Part shown: one piece after another, positions 23,563 through 29,617 of the stretch
How the letters are laid out: each line of letters starts with the position of its first letter
Position numbering within the stretch: position 1 is the stretch's first letter
Assembly (NCBI RefSeq): GCF_019042655.1
Contig: NZ_JAHPZO010000021.1
Coordinates: 1 to 36,674 of the forward strand
DNA: 36,674 bases
Origin: Planococcus sp. CP5-4_YE
GTDB lineage: Bacteria; Bacillota; Bacilli; Bacillales_A; Planococcaceae
Reading direction: 5' to 3'
Program-made: the position numbers and the translations under genes
Notes under the pieces: model-generated
Databases searched by the model: none
What the model saw: the letters and a program-made list of their open reading frames with translations, nothing else
What the model was told of the DNA's origin: nothing

Positions 23563-23847
23563 TTAGAATTTATCTTTTGTAAATGCTATGTAATGTTTAA
23601 GAGCATTGCTGTACATATTATTTCCACGATGATTCTTATCAATAAAACAAGGAATAGCAAAATATGTTCGATAAGTCTTTTCTACTTCGAAGGAGTCAAC
23701 AATACTATATAGGCTTCCCTGTAGCTTTCCTTCATCATTCAGTTCTTTAGAAATTGTGTTAATAGCTCCAGCATACTTACTAATTGAATTCGGACTTAAG
23801 CTTGTATTGAGTTCTAACCAATTTACAAATTCGTTTTTTCTGATCAT
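23563..23847 (-). CDS. Small protein resembling the N-terminal SAM-like domain of HNH restriction nucleases
   Basis: A 94-residue protein (starts MIRKNEFVNWLELNTSLSPN, ends SNALKHYIAFTKDKF). The pattern LSPNSISKYAGAINTISKEL ... FIDKNHRGNNMYSNALKHYI is like the integrase-SAM-like N-terminal region found ahead of HNH or other nuclease domains in many restriction proteins. Here no nuclease domain follows: the stop at 23563 comes straight after the conserved helix. GGGGGC precedes the ATG. It may be a stand-alone protein or the surviving front end of a truncated restriction gene. The sequence downstream (toward 23460) gave no recognisable nuclease in any frame. Confidence 0.6.
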   Translation of the reverse strand: MIRKNEFVNWLELNTSLSPNSISKYAGAINTISKELNDEGKLQGSLYSIVDSFEVEKTYRTYFAIPCFIDKNHRGNNMYSNALKHYIAFTKDKF

Positions 23848-24085
23848 TAGATGCCCCCTTTAGATCTATTGATGACAATAATTATATAACATTTTGAATT
23901 CATAAAATCGTCTTATCTATATATTTTTTGATTATGGACCTTCTTTTTTCTTACTACATAATCTATAGTCTTGATTTAATTATGTACTATATTTTATAAA
24001 CAAGATAAATCATTCGGTTGCATGGACTTCCTGCCGGGTTTGCTCTAAAATGATCCATAGCACTGATAGTATCGGAGGGAAAAGA

Positions 24086-24763
24086 ATGAAATTACTTCAA
24101 GTACGAAAAGGACAATTCGTCTATTACAATAACGAATTGCATAAAGTCTATTCCGTCAAGCCGCTCGCTAAAAAATCGGTCTTGATGTTCCGTGTCAAAG
24201 ACATGGAGCAAGTGGCGAGCCGCGCTGACGAAGTGTCCCTCTATAAGCCAAAACATATGGATTCGTTCCTGTTCTTCGGGGAGCGCTACACATTGCGCGA
24301 AGACGTATCCGCAGAAGAAGGCGGCTACATCCTGATCGCCAAGCCGGACCCGGATTATATGGATCATTATTCCTTGAACGAGTTCGAGAAAATCGAATCG
24401 GTCGAAGGCAATAATGTCATCACGACGAGACAAAACACCGTCAAGTCGAGAGAATTTTTCGTGATGGTTCCGGGAGAAGAGCAAGGCAGCAACGATATTG
24501 CGTATTTCGACAAAGGAAAAGTGTCGGAAGAACAGAAGCAGCATGATGCACAGCTTGCAGACGATCTGCGTGATAGAAGCTCGATCCGCCCGTCAATCGG
24601 CGATGTCTATTTGAACCTTGATAACACAGGCACGGCCATGGTCGTCGCGATCATGGGTGAAGAAGTGACACTTGGAACAGGCGACAAGCTGACGTTCCAC
24701 GACTTGCATAAAGCGGATAACTGGAGCTACCTCTACAATGTAGCAGACGGGGATTTCCGGTAA
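24086..24763 (+). CDS. Conserved hypothetical protein with KOW/EF-P-like N-terminus
   Basis: A 225-residue soluble protein from the ATG at 24086 (GGAGGGAAAAGA upstream). The frame opens at 24050 but without a site. The first 35 residues (MKLLQVRKGQFVYYNNELHK) recall the small beta-barrel of EF-P/KOW proteins, which is only a resemblance. Three similar beta-rich units seem to follow: DSFLFFGERYTLREDVSAEE, then NVITTRQNTVKSREFFVMVP, and finally GDVYLNLDNTGTAMVVAIMG. No catalytic motif is visible. Proteins of this kind occur in Bacillales without known function. It has core-like codon use and its own terminator. Confidence 0.75.
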   Translation: MKLLQVRKGQFVYYNNELHKVYSVKPLAKKSVLMFRVKDMEQVASRADEVSLYKPKHMDSFLFFGERYTLREDVSAEEGGYILIAKPDPDYMDHYSLNEFEKIESVEGNNVITTRQNTVKSREFFVMVPGEEQGSNDIAYFDKGKVSEEQKQHDAQLADDLRDRSSIRPSIGDVYLNLDNTGTAMVVAIMGEEVTLGTGDKLTFHDLHKADNWSYLYNVADGDFR

Positions 24764-24766
24764 AAG

Positions 24767-24789
24767 GTAGCTAAATAGTTGCTTTTTTT
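24767..24789 (+). terminator. Weak intrinsic terminator
   Basis: GTAGC (24767-24771) and GTTGC (24778-24782) form a 5-base stem with one wobble pair, followed by seven T residues. Directly after the stop at 24763. Confidence 0.6.
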
Positions 24790-25043
24790 AAATTACACAG
24801 AAACTTTATTTCAATTCATTAAGTCTGTCTTCCGTTTTCACGATATAACAATCGGTAAGATACTTTTTCTCTTTACACCCTTAAAGTAGTCTAATTGTTC
24901 TGTTTTATGTAAACCGCGTTTATAAATCCGCCTTTTCCTTAGACTCTTATATTGATAAATTATGCAACTTAGTTTATTTATTAGATGAATTGTAATATTA
25001 AGCGCAACACTCGCTGAAAACAAAAAAGGGCCCATGACAGACT

Positions 25044-26041
25044 CGTGTAAAATGTAAGTTACCACACCAAAACTACACGGAGGTTCTGTCATGAGCTATG
25101 TCCAGCTTACCATAAAAAACGAAGCCAAATAGAGGTATTGACCCGACTTCATTATTCCATCCGTGCGATTGGGCGAGAACTCAATCGTGCGCCTTCTACC
25201 ATTTCCCGCGAGCTAAGACGCGCTGGACATCAAGGCGATTATCAGGCGGAGCACTCGCAGTCGGGCTATCAAGAGCGTAAGAAAAAGTGTGGCGCGAAGC
25301 TGAAACACACCGCCACGATCCTGAAGTTGATCCAAGAGAAACTGCTGGAAACCTGGTCGCCGAAACAGATTGAACACCGACTGTTCGAAGGGAGATTGTG
25401 TTTCAAAACTATTTATCGCTGGATTTATGATGGGCGGCTAGAGCTGTCCCTCACCGTGCTTCGCCAAAAAAGCAAGCGACGGAGACCACGAGAGACACGC
25501 GGCCGATTTTCCGTGGGCACCCCGATTGCGAAACGCCCGAAAGAAGTCCGCACGCAGAAGACGTTCGGCCACTGGGAACTGGATACGGTGGTCTCCAGCC
25601 GCGGGAAAAGCAAAGCGTGTGTCGCGACGCGACGTTTGTCGAGCGCAAAACACGCTGGTACCGGGCAATTAAAATGGTCGACCGGACCGCAGCTTCCATG
25701 CAGAAAGCCGTTCAGACGCTTCATCACGCGCTTCCGGCAGGTGCCATTCAAACCGCCACCACCGCCCGAGGCAAGGAATTTAGCTGTTATTCGGCGTTGG
25801 AACAGTCGCTCGCGATCGACGTGTATTTTGCGGATCCGTATTCCTCGTGGCAGCGAGGAAGCAATGAAAACAGCAACGGGCTTCTGCGTGAATTCTTTCC
25901 GAAGAAAACCGATTTTGCCGGCGTAAGTGAAGCGCAGTTGACGGAAGCTCTTCACCTGATCAATCCGTCCACGAAAATGTCTGGAGTGGCAAACCGCCAC
26001 GGAAGCCTTTGAAGAGGAACTGTTGCACTTAATTTGACAAA
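25044..26041 (+). mobile_element. Decayed IS30-family insertion sequence
   Basis: About 1 kb with a single transposase reading frame broken three times. Imperfect terminal repeats are visible: TGTAAAATGTAAGT (25046-25059), and at the right end ACTTAATTTGACA (26027-26039), which read on the other strand is TGTCAAATTAAGT. No clear target duplication was found. It lies just upstream of the restriction-modification genes. Confidence 0.75.
25091..26037 (+). pseudogene. IS30-family transposase, three frameshifts
   Basis: The start is MSYVQLTIK at 25091. One missing base near 25118 shifts the frame; the frame from about 25120 then reads LTRLHYSIRAIGRELNRAPS (HTH_38 domain) up to GHWELDTVVSSRGKSKACVA (first catalytic Asp). 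A 5-base tandem duplication (CGACG CGACG, about 25624-25633) shifts it again to FVERKTRWYRAIKMVDR ... VYFADPYSSWQRGSNENSNG (with the DDE Glu). Loss of about two bases near 25966 causes the third shift, to RPRKCLEWQTATEAFEEELL then the stop at 26037. The protein is therefore not made in one piece. Full-length members are about 315-320 residues, which fits the reconstructed length. Confidence 0.85.
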
Positions 26042-26170
26042 CTATCACTTAGAAAAATCAAACTTTACTGAATGGACGAACACACTATTAATCTGACATA
26101 GTGATTAAGTACTCTTTAAAAACTTCTTTAAAAATGCTTTTCCTTATCTTCAAATCGGACACGTTTTTTT

Positions 26171-26229
26171 AATGTCTTCTTCCAGACATTAATAGTGGAC
26201 CAATCTCAGAATATATGATAGTATTCTGA
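26171..26229 (+). promoter_or_regulatory. Two inverted repeats in front of the methyltransferase gene
   Basis: AATGTCT (26171-26177) / AGACATT (26184-26190) is a perfect dyad with a 6-base spacer. TCAGAATA (26206-26213) / TATTCTGA (26222-26229) is another with an 8-base spacer that contains TATGAT, a good -10 hexamer. The second dyad ends two bases before the ribosome-binding site GAGGTGA (26232-26238). Neither is followed by a T-tract, so operator sites or a translation-blocking hairpin are more likely than terminators. Confidence 0.5.
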
Positions 26230-26243
26230 TAGAGGTGAGCTGA

Positions 26244-27431
26244 ATGACAAATAATATAATTTCATTTTTTTCAGGTGCTGGTGGGATGGATTTAGGATTT
26301 GAGCGAGCAGGTTTCAAAATAAAGTTAGCTGTTGAACTAGAGCAAATAATGTGTGAAACTTTGCGATTAAATAATAAAGATACTTCATTGAATATTCTAC
26401 AAGGAAATATATTGGAAACTAGTACAGACGAAATACTAGATAGATCTAGCCTTAAAAAAGGTATGGTTACCGGCATTATTGGTGGTAGTCCTTGTCAGTC
26501 GTTTTCTACGGCAGGAAATCGTGGAGCGTTTTCTGATGATCGTGGTCAAGCTATGATAAAGTATATTGAATTGATCAATGAAATTAAACCAGAATTTTTT
26601 GTGTTAGAAAACGTTAAAGGACTATTGTCGGCTGCTTTAGAACATGTATCTTTAGAAGATCGTAAAAAGAATAAAGAATACGGAATTCCATTAAAAGAAA
26701 CTCAACAACCTGGTAGTGCATTTAAATATTTACTTAGTAAAATTAGAGGCTATGACGTACATTATAAAGTATTGAATGCAGCAGAATATGGTGTTCCTCA
26801 AAAACGTGAGCGTATTTTTATAATAGGATTTATAAAAGATGCTCAAGGTATACCAATGTATGATTATGTATTCCCAACTCCCACTCATAGAAAAATATCA
26901 AATCAAAATGCAACTCTATTTGACTACGAAAATAGAGAAAGTGATTTGCAACCATGGGTGAGCTTTATAGAGGCCACATCTAACCTTGATACATCGAAGA
27001 TGAATTATCAAAAGTATTCTGAAAAACGTTTGGAAATTATGAAAAAAGTTCCTAAGGGTGGAGGGAATTGGCGTGATTTAAAAGTATTTGGTGAAATATT
27101 TGTTCGTGAGGCTATGAGAGGAGCTTATGAGTCAGGAGGGGGTAAAGTCGGTTTCTTCAGACGCATAAAAGCTAATGAGCCAGCTCCAACTTTGTTGACC
27201 TCCCCCGCTCAAAACAGTACGAATTTAGGTCATCCTTACGAAGATCGTCCTCTTTCTATTGAAGAATATTTAGCAATCCAACAGTTTCCTGATGGCTATA
27301 ATTTGTTTGGAAATTTGTCTGATCAGTATAAGCAAATAGGCAATGCAGTACCTGTGGGTTTAGCATATGTGGTAGCAAAATCTATTCTAACAACTTTAGA
27401 AAACAAAAAGATAGAACATAGCCATGTTTAA
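26244..27431 (+). CDS. C5-cytosine DNA methyltransferase of a type II restriction-modification system
   Basis: A 395-residue protein with all main m5C-methyltransferase motifs in order: I FFSGAGGMDLGFERAGF (AdoMet), IV GGSPCQSFSTAG with catalytic Cys84, VI FFVLENVKGLL (Glu), VIII YGVPQKRERIFIIGF, then the target-recognition region (about residues 200-320), IX, and X IGNAVPVGLAYVVA. Members transfer methyl from S-adenosylmethionine to carbon 5 of cytosine. There is no N-terminal regulatory HTH. The partner endonuclease is convergent and resembles SinI, so GGWCC is a plausible but untested target. GAGGTGA precedes the ATG. The gene is strongly AT-rich, pointing to horizontal transfer. Confidence 0.93.
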   Translation: MTNNIISFFSGAGGMDLGFERAGFKIKLAVELEQIMCETLRLNNKDTSLNILQGNILETSTDEILDRSSLKKGMVTGIIGGSPCQSFSTAGNRGAFSDDRGQAMIKYIELINEIKPEFFVLENVKGLLSAALEHVSLEDRKKNKEYGIPLKETQQPGSAFKYLLSKIRGYDVHYKVLNAAEYGVPQKRERIFIIGFIKDAQGIPMYDYVFPTPTHRKISNQNATLFDYENRESDLQPWVSFIEATSNLDTSKMNYQKYSEKRLEIMKKVPKGGGNWRDLKVFGEIFVREAMRGAYESGGGKVGFFRRIKANEPAPTLLTSPAQNSTNLGHPYEDRPLSIEEYLAIQQFPDGYNLFGNLSDQYKQIGNAVPVGLAYVVAKSILTTLENKKIEHSHV

Positions 27432-27450
27432 GGCTAAGTTCTATCTTTTT
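27406..27450. terminator. Bidirectional terminator overlapping both coding ends
   Basis: AAAAGATAGAAC (27406-27417) pairs with GTTCTATCTTTT (27437-27448); TAGCC/GGCTA inside extends the stem. Both stop codons (27431 and 27434) lie inside the structure, two bases apart. Confidence 0.88.
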
Positions 27451-28297
27451 TTGAAACATTCAATATCTTTGGATTTTTTTCTACGGTACATTTTAAAAAT
27501 TCCATATAATCCTCTTCACTAAACTGAGGGGAAGAGCCACACAAGTCTCGAATCATTTCATTCAATTCTTCCCAATTAAATATTGGTTGAGCTTCTTTAT
27601 TGACTGTCTTTTTTGATAAACGGTTCCATTTAGAGATTTCAACAGGAGTTCCCTCACGAACTACAACACTTGAACTGTTTTCTGTATTATATTTATTTTT
27701 AACTTGTAATAAAAATAACTCTGATTTGTCAGTCCCCCTTTTTCTCAAACCAAAATCCGCGGCTTTAACAACTTCTCCATCTAACCAGATAAAATTATAA
27801 GGATTTTCACAAATTTTGCTTGCTAGGTATTCTTCCAACAAATGACCTTGTATATTTTCGATCGACATTAATAAGTCGTGGTTATCAATAGATAATTCTA
27901 TCTCTTTTTTACTAATTGGACTTTCATTGGTCTTGTAAAAATATTCTAAAACATATTCTAATGCAGGATCTCTTACAACACTTCTTTCATGTAAGGGAAC
28001 TGCCTCTTTTAAAGATTGAGGCCTACCTCTGTTTATCACTAGTTTTTTTATCCATCGTTTAGTATACATAAAAACTTTCTCGGGAGCGCTTTCAATTTTT
28101 TCTATCGAATCGACCTTCTTTGTATTGTTAATAACACCAAATTCAGTACATACTTTGACAATGTGAGTAATTTCTTTTCTATCTTCTTCAGATAAGTTTA
28201 AATCACCCACTTCTTTTGAAAGCGAGTTGAGAACCTCGTCTACTAAGTTTTTTAACTCATCAACTTCAAACTTTTCTAACTCTATGTTTAAATCCAA
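27434..28297 (-). CDS. Putative SinI-like type II restriction endonuclease
   Basis: A 287-residue protein from the TTG at 28297, preceded by AGGGGGAGA. The frame reaches a TTG at 28351, but that has no ribosome-binding site. The C-terminal region carries a nuclease core: WLDGEVVKAADFGLRKRG (Asp) followed by FLLQVKNKYNTENSSS, that is D...QxK, and REGTPVEISKWNRLSKK. These features resemble the SinI family (GGWCC-specific, RE_SinI), where AADF and LLQVKNxxNTENSS are conserved. The N-terminal 120 residues are helical. Tail-to-tail position with a C5-methyltransferase strongly supports a restriction role. The family call is from memory of motifs, not from a search. Confidence 0.7.
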   Translation of the reverse strand: MDLNIELEKFEVDELKNLVDEVLNSLSKEVGDLNLSEEDRKEITHIVKVCTEFGVINNTKKVDSIEKIESAPEKVFMYTKRWIKKLVINRGRPQSLKEAVPLHERSVVRDPALEYVLEYFYKTNESPISKKEIELSIDNHDLLMSIENIQGHLLEEYLASKICENPYNFIWLDGEVVKAADFGLRKRGTDKSELFLLQVKNKYNTENSSSVVVREGTPVEISKWNRLSKKTVNKEAQPIFNWEELNEMIRDLCGSSPQFSEEDYMEFLKCTVEKNPKILNVSKKDRT

Positions 28298-28386
28298 AAT
28301 TTCTCCCCCTAATTCAATAAGTACTCTATTATAATTCTTCTCGAATTTCAAAGAATTACTCTAAGTAACAAAGAACATTTTCTAGT

Positions 28387-28431
28387 TTACCTAGTACACT
28401 TCTTTAGAATAGTTAAAAAATCATTAAGCAT
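28387..28431 (-). CDS. 14-codon mini-ORF upstream of the endonuclease
   Basis: MLNDFLTILKKCTR with a perfect AAGGAGG seven bases before its ATG, 90 bases ahead of the endonuclease start. It could be a leader peptide affecting endonuclease expression, or a leftover of a gene. No controller-protein HTH is visible. The rest of 28298-28590 is AT-rich with no other gene. Confidence 0.35.
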   Translation of the reverse strand: MLNDFLTILKKCTR

Positions 28432-28590
28432 CGGAAAACCTCCTTACGAATTTCGAAATAAATTTAGATTACATGTTGGCAATACATTTTTCTCACTTGT
28501 TACTTTTAAACTCTCATTATTATTTAATCTTTTAGTTAATGAATTTAAAATCCTATAAATGAGTTAAATAATGCTACTTTTATAATACCT

Positions 28591-29616
28591 TCAATTTAGT
28601 GCGGAGATCAAACTGTTATGAATTTCTCGCCAAGAGTTATTCAAGTTTAAAGTAAGTACTTCCATTTTTATTTGTTCGCTCCACATATATTTTTCATTTA
28701 TTAGTTCTCCATTGAATGGATAAATCAGGATGCCACGTACTTTTACTTCGGAATCCTGGTGCATCAGATAAGTAAATAATTGATACATATTCCCGCTGCG
28801 GAAGGACGACTTACCGTAGTAATTCTGGAAAACGTCTTTATAGAACTTGGCATCGATGATGATTTTCTCCAGCCCGTTCTTATGGCTTAAGGAGACATCA
28901 GTCCGCATGCCAGGAAGGAACGCTTTATTGCCCTCCAGCTTCCACTGCATACTTTCCGCTTTCACTCGGTAATCCTTCTGTTCCCATTTATAGAAATTCA
29001 ATAGGAACTTTTCGAAGATGCCGTTCAGTGCTTTTTCATCGATTTCAGCTGAGAACAGGCTCCAATTGCCGCTTTTATGCGATAGCAAAGTCATTTCGTG
29101 CAACAGAAGCGCAATTTGCAGAACCCGCTTGTAATGCATATTATGCCGTCCGAATGACAGCTTTGCGAAAGAGGATTTATTGAGTGGTGGCGCTTCGACT
29201 TCCGCCATCACTTCCGTATGATTGAAACTGCGCGCTTTAGTGTCCTGTTTTACGTAACGGTTCAAGCTGATCGATTTCAGGGTGGATTTAATCAATTGAG
29301 TGATTCGGATATTCGCCGTATATTCATCTTTCTCACAGACGACCATCGGCTTTCTGGCGATGATGTAAGGCATCGATTCCTTCATCATTATACGCCCCGA
29401 CAAGCGATTGGTCGGTTCTGCCTTGGAGACATAATCTTTCACCAATCCTCTGCGCTCCACAACTTCGAACTCTTTCAGGAATTGTCTGCAGATAAAATCG
29501 TAAGTGATCATTTCTTCATCCACATCGTTCATGCTTCGGGCGAGTTCAGGCATGTTCTCTGCATAGCTTAAGAGGACAAACAAGTTCCGGATTGGGACTT
29601 TGAAAGATTCCACCAT
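28591..29616 (-). CDS. mcrC: McrC-family nuclease subunit
   Basis: A 341-residue protein of McrC type. The N-terminal half (VPIRNLFVLLSYAENM; DFICRQFLKEFEVVERRGLV; GRIMMKESMPYI) is the McrB-contacting region. The C-terminal part has the PD-(D/E)XK core, MRTDVSLSHKNGLEKIIIDAKFYK (Asp ... Asp-Ala-Lys), followed by GNMYQLFTYLM. McrC stimulates the McrB motor and cuts modified DNA. GGAGGAAATATAAG precedes the ATG, and one base separates the start from the mcrB stop, so the two are translationally coupled. Length is typical. Confidence 0.92.
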   Translation of the reverse strand: MVESFKVPIRNLFVLLSYAENMPELARSMNDVDEEMITYDFICRQFLKEFEVVERRGLVKDYVSKAEPTNRLSGRIMMKESMPYIIARKPMVVCEKDEYTANIRITQLIKSTLKSISLNRYVKQDTKARSFNHTEVMAEVEAPPLNKSSFAKLSFGRHNMHYKRVLQIALLLHEMTLLSHKSGNWSLFSAEIDEKALNGIFEKFLLNFYKWEQKDYRVKAESMQWKLEGNKAFLPGMRTDVSLSHKNGLEKIIIDAKFYKDVFQNYYGKSSFRSGNMYQLFTYLMHQDSEVKVRGILIYPFNGELINEKYMWSEQIKMEVLTLNLNNSWREIHNSLISALN

Positions 29617-29617
29617 C

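Noticed and set aside
24838..25092. 84-codon minus-strand ORF before the decayed IS30
   Set aside because: No ribosome-binding site, random-looking composition, and it runs into the IS end.
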